This document shows positions 26,487-36,026 of a stretch of DNA of 64,000 bases, piece after piece. The notes beneath the pieces are model-generated. The model ran no database searches, had not been told where the DNA came from, and saw nothing but the letters and a program-made list of their open reading frames with translations. Each line of letters opens with the position of its first letter. Position 1 is the stretch's first letter. The stretch comes from Dyadobacter sp. CY312 (lineage in GTDB: Bacteria; Bacteroidota; Bacteroidia; Cytophagales; Spirosomataceae). The translations under genes were made by a program, and so were the position numbers. The stretch spans positions 124,001 through 188,000 of the forward strand of contig NZ_JAJUXG010000015.1 of NCBI RefSeq assembly GCF_021390535.1. Reading direction: 5' to 3'.

Positions 26487-28631
26487 ATGAAGAACGACGT
26501 CGAAAGCGGTCAGAATAATAAAAAAGCACTCATAAACCGGGCCAGGATTATTGGCTGGTGTCTTGTGGGATTGGCAGTACTTGTGTTTGCCAAACTTATC
26601 AGGGTACAATATTACGATACTTTCAAAGGCAAGACCTGGGCAGAATATTCAGTTAAAAATGATCTTAAACTGGATACCATTCCTGCAATGCGCGGTAACA
26701 TCTATTCCAGAGACAATAGCCTTCTGGCAACTTCTCTTCCCTATTATTTTGTAGGATTTGATACCAAGGTAGCCGACTCAGCATATTTCTACAACAACAT
26801 CGACCAACTATCTCACCTGCTTTCCAGAAGCTTTGGCGAACTTTCCGCTTCGGAATACAAGAGTAAGATCATGCGTTACAGGCTGAGTAAAACCAAAAGA
26901 TACCTGCGACTTAAAGCTAAGGAAATCAGCCATCTTGACCGTGAAAAAATAAAAAAATGGCCGTTTTTTGATAAGTCAAGAAAAGGCGGTGGCGGTAAAT
27001 TTGAAACGATTTACAAACGCTATAAGCCGTTCAGCCCCATGGCCGACCGCACCATTGGCGGTACCGATCCCAAAAGTGGAAGAGGTTATATTGGTATAGA
27101 AGCAAGTTTTGATAAAAAACTGGAAGGCAAAGCGGGTATCGGCTGGATCGAAATGGTGGAAGGCGGGATTAAAATTCCTGTTGGAGATGCCCTGAACGTA
27201 CAACCGGAAGCCGGAAGAGACATTTATACCACGTTGGATATGAATTATCAGGACATGACCGAAATTGCGCTACGCCGGAAACTGACCGAAATGGATGCGG
27301 ATTTTGGTTCAGTTGTGATTATGGAAATCGCTACCGGGGAAATAAGGGCGATGGCCAACCTGACCAAACGTCCCAACGGAAAATATGAAGAGGTATTTAA
27401 CTACGCTCTTGCAGGAAGCAATGACCCGGGATCTACTTTCAAGCTGGCTACGATGATGGCCCTTTTGGAAGAGACCAAACTGGATCCTGACAAAGTAACT
27501 GTCAACACAGGATCTGGTACATTGCGTTTCAGAAACCATAACATCCGCGATGCACACCGGGGTGGTTTTGGAACAATTACCGCCTCTCAGGTTTTGGAGA
27601 AATCATCAAACATTGGGATTGTGTTGCTTATGCAGCGCTATTTTGCCAATAAACCGGATGCTTACCTCAACTACCTGAAGCAGTTTCACCTGACCTCGCC
27701 TACGGGAATTCACATGAAAGGGGAGAAACCTCCTTTGATTCGTGACCGCAGTTCCAAACTATGGAGTAACTATTCACTTTATTTCATGGCGCATGGTTAT
27801 GAAATGCAGATGACGCCGCTTCAAACACTTACTTTTTATAACGCGGTGGCCAATGACGGCTATTGGGTCCGTCCGATGCTCGTGAGAGAAGTGAGGAATG
27901 CGGAGAAGATTGAAGACAAAATGGAACCTTACGTCGAAGAAAAGCCAATTGCCTCTCCCGAAACGATTAGAAAGGTTAAAAAGATGCTGGAAAATGTGGT
28001 TGCCAACAGTCTTACCAAAAGTGTAAAACAGGACCTTTACACGATTGCAGGTAAAACCGGCACAGCAAGGAAACTGATTAACGGCATTTATACAGAAGGT
28101 AAAAACTACACTTCGTTTGCGGGATATTTCCCGGCCGATAAACCTAAATACAGCTGTATCGTAATTGTGGATACACCTAAAAGCAAAGGAGCTGATTATA
28201 CGCGTTACGCAGGAAGTGTGGCCGCACCGGTATTTAAAGAAGTGGCAGACCGTATTTATGCTTATGACGTTACCATTCAGAAACCTGTAAGGGACTCAAT
28301 TCCCGAAAAATCGCGTGATCTTAAATGGGCAGGCAAATCATCTGATCTGAGGGTGATTAGTGAGAAACTAAAATTACCTGCCGTACCAGCTGATGCAGAT
28401 TACGCTGTGGGATCCATTGTGGATAAAGGCAAACCAAGGTGGAAAACACTTCATGTCAATTCACGCGACATTCCTGACCTTCAGGGATTGCCTATGCGTG
28501 ATGCGCTTTACCTCTTAGAAAACAGAGGTTACAGCGTTACATTTAAGGGTTCGGGAAAAGTGATCGAACAGTCGCTTCCGCCGGGCGTAAATAAAACCGG
28601 CGTCAAAACAATCCTTTTAACTTTACAGTAA
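26487..28631 (+). CDS. ftsI: Penicillin-binding protein, FtsI type, with PASTA domain
   Basis: Class B peptidoglycan transpeptidase for septal wall synthesis, about 714 residues from the ATG at 26487 (an upstream in-frame TTG is less likely). One transmembrane segment near residues 18-37 is followed by the dimerisation domain (AMRGNIYSRDNSLLATS) and the transpeptidase domain with S316-T-F-K319, and K523-T-G in AGKTGTARK. The last 55 residues form a PASTA domain (DIPDLQGLPMRDALYLLENRGYSV), found in Spo VD/FtsI proteins of Bacteroidota and Firmicutes. It sits between ftsL-like and murE; murE begins 9 bases after its stop. Confidence 0.93.
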   Translation: MKNDVESGQNNKKALINRARIIGWCLVGLAVLVFAKLIRVQYYDTFKGKTWAEYSVKNDLKLDTIPAMRGNIYSRDNSLLATSLPYYFVGFDTKVADSAYFYNNIDQLSHLLSRSFGELSASEYKSKIMRYRLSKTKRYLRLKAKEISHLDREKIKKWPFFDKSRKGGGGKFETIYKRYKPFSPMADRTIGGTDPKSGRGYIGIEASFDKKLEGKAGIGWIEMVEGGIKIPVGDALNVQPEAGRDIYTTLDMNYQDMTEIALRRKLTEMDADFGSVVIMEIATGEIRAMANLTKRPNGKYEEVFNYALAGSNDPGSTFKLATMMALLEETKLDPDKVTVNTGSGTLRFRNHNIRDAHRGGFGTITASQVLEKSSNIGIVLLMQRYFANKPDAYLNYLKQFHLTSPTGIHMKGEKPPLIRDRSSKLWSNYSLYFMAHGYEMQMTPLQTLTFYNAVANDGYWVRPMLVREVRNAEKIEDKMEPYVEEKPIASPETIRKVKKMLENVVANSLTKSVKQDLYTIAGKTGTARKLINGIYTEGKNYTSFAGYFPADKPKYSCIVIVDTPKSKGADYTRYAGSVAAPVFKEVADRIYAYDVTIQKPVRDSIPEKSRDLKWAGKSSDLRVISEKLKLPAVPADADYAVGSIVDKGKPRWKTLHVNSRDIPDLQGLPMRDALYLLENRGYSVTFKGSGKVIEQSLPPGVNKTGVKTILLTLQ

Positions 28632-28640
28632 ATTCCATTT

Positions 28641-30122
28641 ATGGAGACCAGTCACGGAAAATCTTTAAATACATTACTTCAAAATATTGATGGCCTTGAT
28701 ATAACAGGACCGGAAAACATTATTGTTCATAATCTTATTCTCGATTCCCGCAGGGTATCGTCGGGAAGCTTGTTTATAGCACTGCGTGGTACACAGACCG
28801 ACGGACATCAATACATAGAAACAGCCGTAAACTCTGGCGCAGCGGCAATACTTTGTGAAGAACTTCCGTCGGACCTAAATGAAGCTGTAACCTATATAAA
28901 GGCGGATGATTCGGCAGAAGTGATGGGACTCATTGCAGCGGCTTTTTATGAAAACCCGTCTCAGAAAATGACGCTGGTAGGCGTTACAGGAACCAATGGA
29001 AAAACGTCTGTTGCTACTTTTCTCTTCCAGCTTTTCCGTGGATTAGGCTATCGTTGCGGATTACTTTCAACGGTACAAAATCAGGTAGAAGACGAAATTA
29101 TTCCTTCGACACATACTACCCCTGACTCTATTACACTCAACCAGTTGTTGGCTACGATGCTGGAAAAGGGTTGTACCCATGTGTTTATGGAAGTAAGTTC
29201 TCATGCTGTTGCCCAGCACCGTATTGCAGGACTTCATTTTGCAGGAGGAATTTTTACAAACATTACCCATGATCATCTCGATTTTCACCTCACGTTCGAT
29301 AATTACATCAAGGCGAAAAAAGGTTTCTTTGACAATCTTCCCAAAACAGCTTTTGCACTCGTAAATGTTGATGACCGGAGAGGCTCCGTGATGGTACAGA
29401 ACACAAAAGCACGGATTGAAACCTACTCACTGCAAACCCTGGCTACTTTTAAAGGAAAGATCGTGTCGGACACGCTTGCCGGTATGCACATGGAAATCAA
29501 TATGCGTGAGGTGTGGTTCAGGGTCATTGGCCGGTTTAATGCTTATAACCTTCTTTCCGTTTATGGAGCTGCGGTGTTGTTGGGCGAAGATCCCGAAGCT
29601 GTACTTACTGAACTTTCAGCATTAAAAAGCCCTCCGGGAAGGTTTGAACAATTCCATTCCGCTGATCAGATAGTTGGAATTGTAGACTATGCGCACACGC
29701 CCGACGCTTTGGATAACGTGTTACAAACCATCACCCATTTAAGGACCGGAAATGAAAAGGTAATTACCGTAGTGGGATGCGGTGGAAACCGCGATGCTGC
29801 CAAAAGACCAAAAATGGCAGAAATTGCCTGTAAATACAGCAACCGAGTAATCCTGACATCCGACAACCCTCGTTTTGAGGAACCGATGGATATTTTGGAG
29901 CAAATGCAAAAAGGAGTTCCTCCTCTGGACTACAAAAAAACAACTGTTATTGAAGATCGCAAGGCTGCAATATTCAAAGCTTGCGAAGAGGCAAATCCGG
30001 AAGACATCATTTTAATAGCCGGAAAAGGGCATGAGAACTACCAGGATGTAAAAGGTATCAAACATCACTTTGACGACAAAGAGGTTTTAGGAGAAGCTTT
30101 TCTGTATTTCCGAAAAAGTTAG
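28641..30122 (+). CDS. murE: UDP-N-acetylmuramoyl-L-alanyl-D-glutamate--2,6-diaminopimelate ligase
   Basis: Cytoplasmic Mur ligase adding meso-diaminopimelate to UDP-MurNAc-dipeptide, 493 residues. The ATP loop is GTNGKTS at residues 117-123, the substrate region has TTPDSITLNQLL and MEVSSHAV, the central domain has VDYAHTPDALDNVL, and the DAP-selecting motif DNPR is at 408-411 (DNPRFEEP), so the wall is of the meso-DAP type. The gene follows ftsI by 9 bases and is surely co-transcribed. mraY starts 147 bases later with its own likely promoter. Confidence 0.97.
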   Translation: METSHGKSLNTLLQNIDGLDITGPENIIVHNLILDSRRVSSGSLFIALRGTQTDGHQYIETAVNSGAAAILCEELPSDLNEAVTYIKADDSAEVMGLIAAAFYENPSQKMTLVGVTGTNGKTSVATFLFQLFRGLGYRCGLLSTVQNQVEDEIIPSTHTTPDSITLNQLLATMLEKGCTHVFMEVSSHAVAQHRIAGLHFAGGIFTNITHDHLDFHLTFDNYIKAKKGFFDNLPKTAFALVNVDDRRGSVMVQNTKARIETYSLQTLATFKGKIVSDTLAGMHMEINMREVWFRVIGRFNAYNLLSVYGAAVLLGEDPEAVLTELSALKSPPGRFEQFHSADQIVGIVDYAHTPDALDNVLQTITHLRTGNEKVITVVGCGGNRDAAKRPKMAEIACKYSNRVILTSDNPRFEEPMDILEQMQKGVPPLDYKKTTVIEDRKAAIFKACEEANPEDIILIAGKGHENYQDVKGIKHHFDDKEVLGEAFLYFRKS

Positions 30123-30213
30123 ATACTTCCAGCTTTTGACCTGTTTAGACCTTCCTGTCAGTGAACTGATGGGATAAAGTCCATCATTACTTAACCTAAA
30201 AATGGTCCGACCT

Positions 30214-30244
30214 TTTGCGTAGTCTGCGAAAAGACGCAACTTTG
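30214..30244 (+). promoter_or_regulatory. Probable promoter of mraY
   Basis: TTTG at 30214-30217, a 19-base spacer and CAACTTTG at 30237-30244, one base from the TAnnTTTG consensus. It lies 26 bases before the mraY ATG. A TTGCGT/ACGCAA inverted repeat spans the same bases and could be an operator. Confidence 0.45.
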
Positions 30245-30269
30245 CAATTGTCATCCCAATTTCCGTTAC

Positions 30270-31484
30270 ATGCTATATTATTTCTTCGATTATCTTGACC
30301 GACATTTCAATATACCCGGCGCTGGTGTATTTCAATATATATCTTTCCGGGCACTGGGTGCCACTGTTCTTTCCCTGGTGATAGCGGCAACATTTGGTAA
30401 ATGGATCATCGAATTCCTGAGAAAAAAGCAAATGGGTGAATCCATACGTGATCTTGGTCTGGAAGGTCAAATGGAAAAAACAGGAACTCCTACTATGGGG
30501 GGATTTATCATTTTAGCATCGCTGCTGATTCCTGTCCTACTTTTTGCAAAACTTACCAACGTATATATCGTTTTGCTCATCATCACGGCACTATGGACCG
30601 GCCTGATCGGTTTTGTGGATGATTATTTAAAAAAATTCAGAAACAATAAAGATGGTCTTCATGGCAAATTTAAAATTGCGGGCCAGGTAGGACTTGGACT
30701 CATAGTGGGACTCACATTATCTTTTAATGATAACGTAAAAATCAGGGTATACGAACAACCCTTATTAAGTTCAACGATTGGTGAAGTACAGCGTTACCGT
30801 GATATTGTTCACCCAACGGTCACTACGATCCCTTTTATCAAAAATAATGAATTCGATTACAGGACATTACTGTTCGGCTGGTTGCCAGAAGAATATACCT
30901 GGGTAATCTATACCATCATCGCAATTATAATCATCACTGCTGTTTCGAACGGAGCAAATATAACTGATGGAATTGACGGCCTTGCGGCAGGTGTTTCAGG
31001 AATTATAGCATTAACACTTGGCGTATTGGCATACCTCTCCGGAAATACCAAGTTCTCACAATATCTCAACATCATGTATATCCCGAATTCGGGAGAGCTG
31101 GTGATATTTTGTGCCGCACTCATAGGAGCCTGTGTCGGATTCCTGTGGTATAATGCTTATCCGGCCCAGGTTTTTATGGGCGATACCGGCAGTTTAATGT
31201 TGGGAGGAGTAATTGCGGTTGTTGCACTGGCCATAAGAAAAGAATGGCTCATCCCCTTTTTATGCGGTATTTTTCTGGCTGAGAACCTGTCAGTCATCAT
31301 GCAGGTCAGCTACTTTAAATATACCCGAAAGCGGTATGGAGAAGGCAGGCGAATTTTATTAATGTCACCTTTGCACCACCACTATCAGAAGAAAGGAATA
31401 CATGAAGCCAAGATCGTAACCCGTTTCTGGGTTGTCGGCATCATACTAGCTATTCTGACATTAGCGACTTTGAAACTACGTTAA
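30270..31484 (+). CDS. mraY: Phospho-N-acetylmuramoyl-pentapeptide-transferase
   Basis: Inner-membrane enzyme that transfers phospho-MurNAc-pentapeptide to undecaprenyl phosphate, making lipid I; 404 residues and about ten transmembrane segments. Active-site landmarks are GFVDDYLKKF with the Asp-Asp pair, NGANITDGIDGLAAG, FMGDTGSLMLGG, and the cytoplasmic HHHYQKKGIHE loop. A longer loop at about residues 150-205 is usual for Bacteroidota. It is the last cell-wall gene here: murD, ftsW, murG, murC, ftsQ, ftsA and ftsZ do not follow, and a bidirectional terminator closes the cluster. Confidence 0.96.
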   Translation: MLYYFFDYLDRHFNIPGAGVFQYISFRALGATVLSLVIAATFGKWIIEFLRKKQMGESIRDLGLEGQMEKTGTPTMGGFIILASLLIPVLLFAKLTNVYIVLLIITALWTGLIGFVDDYLKKFRNNKDGLHGKFKIAGQVGLGLIVGLTLSFNDNVKIRVYEQPLLSSTIGEVQRYRDIVHPTVTTIPFIKNNEFDYRTLLFGWLPEEYTWVIYTIIAIIIITAVSNGANITDGIDGLAAGVSGIIALTLGVLAYLSGNTKFSQYLNIMYIPNSGELVIFCAALIGACVGFLWYNAYPAQVFMGDTGSLMLGGVIAVVALAIRKEWLIPFLCGIFLAENLSVIMQVSYFKYTRKRYGEGRRILLMSPLHHHYQKKGIHEAKIVTRFWVVGIILAILTLATLKLR

Positions 31485-31487
31485 GAA

Positions 31488-31541
31488 AGTTTTTAGTAAA
31501 CAGTTTACACTAACCTTATTGTGAACTGTTTACTAAAAACT
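31488..31541. terminator. Bidirectional terminator between mraY and the DUF4136 gene
   Basis: Perfect 18-base inverted repeat (31488-31505 and 31524-31541) with an 18-base loop; the stem starts AGTTTTTAG so both orientations have T-rich 3' ends. It lies between convergent genes and can end both transcripts. Confidence 0.8.
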
Positions 31542-31554
31542 GTGAACCAGAAAT

Positions 31555-32130
31555 TTACCTTCCCACCTGCTCACTATATCTCCTTGGATCATAACCTTTG
31601 GCAAACAATGGATATTGATCAAAAATACGCCTTACAACGCTTCGATAATGATTGTTGGTGCTTTCGGCTCCTTTAAAAATTCCTGATGCATATCCTCTCC
31701 AGACTACCTGATCACTTTCAGCATCAATAAGTGATACGATCAGCGTCCCTTTTTCCAGAGCGTATTTAATTGGTTCGTAACGGAAGCCATCATTTTCGGT
31801 ATCCACCCAGTTTTTAATCACCGGCTGCATGTACCCTTGATAGCGTAGATTGTCATAAAAAATACCGTAGTTAACCAGGAGTGTCGGTTTATCGGCAGTT
31901 AACTTGTAGCCACGCACCTGCATCTGTCGACGAATCGCCTCATATATTTCTGTGCACAAATTGTTGGTATCACGCTCACATTCAAGGAACGTATAGGAGG
32001 AGTAATCCTTAAAATTGGTTTCGTAACTGTAATCGTGCTCCACAAACACCTTACGACCACTTGAGCAACCTGCGAGCAACACCACTATTATCGCAGCAAC
32101 ATACGGTTTAATAGACTTTAACATAAGCAT
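31555..32130 (-). CDS. DUF4136-like lipoprotein
   Basis: Lipoprotein of about 191 residues, anchored after a leader ending in LLAGC. The body (YETNFKDYSSYTF near the N-terminus, then ALEKGTLIVSLIDAESDQVVWRGYASG) follows the DUF4136 pattern, whose function is unknown. I start at the ATG at 32130, with a second ATG at 32124; a frame extending to 32184 would put 18 residues before the signal peptide and is unlikely. It ends at the shared terminator with mraY. Upstream is aroB on the same strand, 84 bases away. Confidence 0.8.
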   Translation of the reverse strand: MLMLKSIKPYVAAIIVVLLAGCSSGRKVFVEHDYSYETNFKDYSSYTFLECERDTNNLCTEIYEAIRRQMQVRGYKLTADKPTLLVNYGIFYDNLRYQGYMQPVIKNWVDTENDGFRYEPIKYALEKGTLIVSLIDAESDQVVWRGYASGIFKGAESTNNHYRSVVRRIFDQYPLFAKGYDPRRYSEQVGR

Positions 32131-32214
32131 TTCATTTGTCAGGTTATAAAATATATATGATGTAATCAAATCAAAACCCTTCAATTCAATAGCTTATACC
32201 AGGCTATGCCGTAC

Positions 32215-33249
32215 CTACCCCATATAATAAGCTATTGCTTTACGCATTTCCGATAGCGAAACCACAATGTCATAAGCGCAACTTCCGGCACTCGTCAAAA
32301 GTGAAAAACGTATTTCGCTGCCTCTGTTCTTTTTGTCCTGACGGGTCAAAGCAATTATTGCTTCAATGTCCTCAGCTGCAATTTTTACCCTGCCATAAGT
32401 GGCAAAAATGAATTCCTCAATGGCACTTAACGTAGCTTGATCTATCATGCCACGTTTGAAAGACAAATAACTTTCCATGATCATACCCACTGCTATTGCC
32501 TCGCCATGGAAAAGTCTTTGGTTTGCCGCTTTGCCCAGAAAGTGAGTTTCCACAGCGTGTCCCAGTGTATGTCCAAAATTCAAGATCTTCCTCAATCCCT
32601 TTTCAGTCGGGTCCTGATCAACAACATGCTGCTTAATCTTTACTGAATGATCAATAAGGTCCGTCCAGTTCTGATCTTCAAAATCAATCGCGCTAATCTG
32701 TTTCCACTTGGCTCCATCGGCAATAAGGCAATGTTTGATAATTTCAGCAAAGCCAGACCTTATTTCTCTTACCGGAAGAGTATTCAAAAAAACCGGATCG
32801 ATAAGTACCGTCTTAGGTAAATTAAAAACACCCAGGTGATTCTTAAATCCATGGAAATCAATCCCAAGCTTTCCTCCTACACTTGCATCCACCTGCGATA
32901 AAAGTGTGGTCGGAATTTGTAAAAAATCTATTCCTCTTTTGTAAACCGCCGCGCAAAAACCTCCCATATCCCCGATCACTCCACCACCGATATTAATCAC
33001 AAGTGCGTGTCTGTCAAGCTCTGCGTTCGTCATTGCTTCCCATATTGTTTCACAGGTGGCCAACAACTTGTTGGTTTCTCCGCTTGGTATAACAACCATC
33101 TTGTGAGGTGGTAACGCAGACTTTATATGTGGATAACAATGCCTTTTGGTATTGTTATCGGCAATTACAATGACTTTTGAATAGTTTGCTGAACTGATGA
33201 AACTTAATAAACTCTCCTGAATTGGTGCAATAACTACGGACTGATTCAT
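32215..33249 (-). CDS. aroB: 3-dehydroquinate synthase
   Basis: Second enzyme of the shikimate pathway, cyclising DAHP to 3-dehydroquinate with NAD and a divalent metal; 344 residues, cytoplasmic. Visible are the NAD loop INIGGGVIGDMGGFCAA, the substrate segment PTTLLSQVDASVGGKLGID, FAEIIKHCLI, and the metal ligands Glu in GFAEIIKH, His in NFGHTLGHAVE and His in LFHGEAIAVGM. Length is slightly below the 350-370 norm, with no missing motif. It stands apart from other aro genes. Confidence 0.96.
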   Translation of the reverse strand: MNQSVVIAPIQESLLSFISSANYSKVIVIADNNTKRHCYPHIKSALPPHKMVVIPSGETNKLLATCETIWEAMTNAELDRHALVINIGGGVIGDMGGFCAAVYKRGIDFLQIPTTLLSQVDASVGGKLGIDFHGFKNHLGVFNLPKTVLIDPVFLNTLPVREIRSGFAEIIKHCLIADGAKWKQISAIDFEDQNWTDLIDHSVKIKQHVVDQDPTEKGLRKILNFGHTLGHAVETHFLGKAANQRLFHGEAIAVGMIMESYLSFKRGMIDQATLSAIEEFIFATYGRVKIAAEDIEAIIALTRQDKKNRGSEIRFSLLTSAGSCAYDIVVSLSEMRKAIAYYMG

Positions 33250-33690
33250 TACTAATAAATTGAGACAATACGCATCAAATATACGGTGTCGATTGCCTTA
33301 TGGATGTAGTACTAAAAAATTTAAAATTTTATTCCGGATTTTACAGTTAAAGATAGAAATTATTAGGCAAGTAAGGCATGATGGTTGCGAAATTAATTAC
33401 TCAATCTCCACATCAATGAGTTGTGTACAACACATGTTACGGTAGCATGCTCATCTGCACGTCGCTATAAATAATTAAGACTTACATTTCAAATTAACCC
33501 TTGATAAAGGAATCCTGGCAAGTAATCTCCCCATCCTGGATTTATTAATATGTGCCAACCAAACGAAGTTGAGACCATCACCTATTTGCTTACAGCCTCT
33601 TGTTTCACCTTTTTATTTCGTAAAATTGCGCCTTATATAGAATCCGACAACCCTGATCCGATCAATCTGTCTTAAAAATTATCTCAACCA
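33250..33690. other. 441-base intergenic region
   Basis: Lies between divergent aroB and the VOC gene. A -7-like CAAATATA (TATATTTG on the minus strand, 33276-33283) sits 27 bases before the aroB ATG. I see no other gene, RNA or clear promoter in it. Confidence 0.4.
33276..33283 (-). promoter_or_regulatory. Likely -7 element of aroB
   Basis: TATATTTG on the minus strand matches the Bacteroidota -7 box; no TTG is found at the expected -33 distance, so this is only half of the consensus. Confidence 0.35.
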
Positions 33691-34746
33691 ATGAGTACTC
33701 CACTTATATCCGGAATTCAACAAGTAGGTGTTGGTGTCCAAAATGTTCCCGAAGCCTGGCAATGGTATCGCCGTGTTTTAGGTTTTGATGTACCGGTATT
33801 TGACGACAAAGCCGAAGCGCCACTCATGACTCCGTATACGGGAGGAAAAGTACACCAGCGACACGCTGCGCTGGCTATCAATATGGCTGGTGGTGGCGGT
33901 TTGGAAATTTGGTCATTCACAAGCCGTGTTTCTCAGCCAGCGGGTTTCAAGATGGAATTGGGAGATCTGGGAATCAACGCCTTACGTTTTAAAGCTCCAG
34001 ATGTTAAAAAGGCCCATGAATGGGTAAAAAGCAAATCGAAAGAAGCCGTGGGACCATTATCCGCTTTGCCAGAAGGCGAAGGTTTCTGGGGAAATGACCC
34101 ATACGGCAATATATATCAGATCACGAGCGACACATCCTGGTTCCAAAAAACTGGTCATGCCGTTGGTGGCGTTTCGGGTGTAGTAGTAGGTGTTTCGGAC
34201 ATCAACAAAGCGCTGTTGTTTTATAGCAATCTGCTCGATCCGATGGAAATTGTTTATGACAAAACCGGTGTTTTCGAAGATCTGCCAACATCCATTGCAG
34301 GTCAGCGATTCCGTAGGGTGTTATTGAGAAAGCGTTTTACTCCTGTAGGGGCATTTTCTAAATTACTTGGAAACATTCAGATCGAACTTTTGCAGGCACT
34401 TGACCGTACTCCCAAGAAACTTTTTGAAAATCGTTACTGGGGCGACTGCGGCTTTATACACCTGTGCTTCGACACACTTGACATGGACACCCTTAAAACA
34501 AAGATACAATCCAAGGGTTATCCCTTTACTGTTGACAGCGAGAAGTCGTTTGGTATGGAATCAGCAGCAGGAAGGTTTGCCTATGTGGAAGATCCGGATG
34601 GAACACTTATAGAGCTTGTGGAGACACACAAGCTACCTATTTTGAAGAAGATAGGCTGGTTTTTAGATATACAAAAAAGAAAACATCAGAAGCCACTACC
34701 AGACTGGATGCTGAAATTGCTTAGTCTGAGTCGAGTGAAAGACTAA
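33691..34746 (+). CDS. Two-domain VOC-superfamily protein
   Basis: Vicinal-oxygen-chelate fold protein of 351 residues with two related halves: residues 5-150 (GVQNVPEAWQWYRRVLGFDVPVFDDK, then GNDPYGNIYQI) and 160-320 (VVVGVSDINKALLFYSNLL, then FAYVEDPDGTLIELVET). Paired domains of this kind form one metal site in ring-cleavage dioxygenases and related enzymes. Candidate ligands are His in FIHLCFD and Glu in LIELVE. No signal peptide is present and neighbours give no pathway, so the substrate is unknown. A strong terminator follows the stop. Confidence 0.8.
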   Translation: MSTPLISGIQQVGVGVQNVPEAWQWYRRVLGFDVPVFDDKAEAPLMTPYTGGKVHQRHAALAINMAGGGGLEIWSFTSRVSQPAGFKMELGDLGINALRFKAPDVKKAHEWVKSKSKEAVGPLSALPEGEGFWGNDPYGNIYQITSDTSWFQKTGHAVGGVSGVVVGVSDINKALLFYSNLLDPMEIVYDKTGVFEDLPTSIAGQRFRRVLLRKRFTPVGAFSKLLGNIQIELLQALDRTPKKLFENRYWGDCGFIHLCFDTLDMDTLKTKIQSKGYPFTVDSEKSFGMESAAGRFAYVEDPDGTLIELVETHKLPILKKIGWFLDIQKRKHQKPLPDWMLKLLSLSRVKD

Positions 34747-34757
34747 ACTATATAGCG

Positions 34758-34801
34758 AACGCCCCTGTAAACTGTCTGAATATGTTTACAGGGGCGTTTT
34801 T
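34758..34801 (+). terminator. Terminator of the VOC gene
   Basis: Perfect 14-base-pair stem (34759-34772 with 34784-34797, beginning ACGCCCCTG) and an 11-base loop, followed by TTTT. It separates the VOC gene from the convergent acyltransferase gene. Confidence 0.88.
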
Positions 34802-34814
34802 AACTAATCTAAAG

Positions 34815-35792
34815 TTAGAATTTGCTCCCAGCCCATGCTAAAAGCGGCAAAAGCACAAACACTGCAAGACCTATTTGAAAACCTGCAAATACACCCACAA
34901 GGATCGAAAGCAACCCAACAATAACAGGGTACAAGTATAGGAGCAGTCCGAAAAGAACCGAATCGTAGAAAACCGAGCGGGCAGTAAGTTTGGCAGATTT
35001 TTTTACAAAAAATGAATAGAGCGGCCAGTGCAGGCCACGTCCCAATATACCCAACATTGCTAAAATGGGGTTTCTACTTCTTTTTTCAACAGTCCCGCCA
35101 AAGAAACGATCCATCTCCGCCTCCCGATTCTGTTTTGATAAGTCGGGCGGCAATGTCAATATTTCCTGGTTCATACGGGCATCAAGTATTTCATTAAATT
35201 CACGAAGCCATTTTTCGTATTCGTCAGGATTTGTTCTTATATCACCTGGTCTGATTGCATTTCCAAAGCCGAGTGAAACCCGCTTATCTGGTCCACGGAA
35301 ATGCTCATAATTAACGCCGGTCGGGATCACTTCCATATCAGTCAGTGCATCAGGGCCATACCAGATCTGATGCGCCATGCGCGCAGTTCCTTTACCGAGA
35401 GGCCGCAACCGCCATTCGTTCACACATATTCCCTCTGAGAAAACAACCACTGCACCTCCCTGCTTTAAGGCGTTATAAGCTTGCTGTGCGGTAACATCAT
35501 GATTTTTAACATACTGCCGGCCTTCGGATCCCCGAAAAACTGGTATCAGATTGATTTGTCTCAGCCAGAATGCGACTGCCGGCTTTTTGAAAACATCCCC
35601 GCGCGTGAGTGTGTGAATTGGTTTCGTAAGAACAGAACCGATTACCAATGCATCAAAAAATGAATCGGGGTGGTTGGATGCGAGAAGAAAAGGCCCTTTG
35701 CCGGTAACACTCGCTACGTTTTTAACTATAAGCTTGCGAAGATAAATTGGAAGCGCAAGGCGGATCAGAAAGCGTGAAAAGTAGTAAAACAA
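34815..35792 (-). CDS. PlsC-like 1-acylglycerol-phosphate acyltransferase family protein
   Basis: Membrane-associated acyltransferase of 325 residues. The catalytic motif reads NHPDSFFDAL, that is H followed by five residues and D, as in a Bacteroidota branch of the family, and EGICVNEW replaces the usual FPEG-type motif with VVFSEG. The C-terminal 70 residues hold two or more transmembrane segments. No ATG is available at the N-terminus; a TTG at 35792 begins a segment FYYFSRFLIRLALPIYLRK consistent with a membrane-associated N-terminus. It may acylate lysophosphatidate or another lipid. It converges with the VOC gene. Confidence 0.82.
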   Translation of the reverse strand: MFYYFSRFLIRLALPIYLRKLIVKNVASVTGKGPFLLASNHPDSFFDALVIGSVLTKPIHTLTRGDVFKKPAVAFWLRQINLIPVFRGSEGRQYVKNHDVTAQQAYNALKQGGAVVVFSEGICVNEWRLRPLGKGTARMAHQIWYGPDALTDMEVIPTGVNYEHFRGPDKRVSLGFGNAIRPGDIRTNPDEYEKWLREFNEILDARMNQEILTLPPDLSKQNREAEMDRFFGGTVEKRSRNPILAMLGILGRGLHWPLYSFFVKKSAKLTARSVFYDSVLFGLLLYLYPVIVGLLSILVGVFAGFQIGLAVFVLLPLLAWAGSKF

Positions 35793-35960
35793 AATATCAG
35801 ATGTCAGTTTTATGCAAAATTAACCCAAAAGATTGGGAATTGTAATCAGGTTAATGATGCTTGCAGCACACTACACTGCTTTTAATCCTGAAATTTCATT
35901 CGATTATATTATTTATTCCATTACTTTAAAGCCAGATATCATCCTCATCCAGTTAGTTGC

Positions 35961-35968
35961 TAACTTTG
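35961..35968 (+). promoter_or_regulatory. Likely -7 element of the APH-like gene
   Basis: TAACTTTG matches the -7 consensus and lies 58 bases before the ATG at 36027; no TTG is seen at the usual -33 position. Confidence 0.35.
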
Positions 35969-36026
35969 TAAAAGACACAAATCCTTAAATTGACTATTCA
36001 AGGGCAGAAACCCAACCATTACAAAA

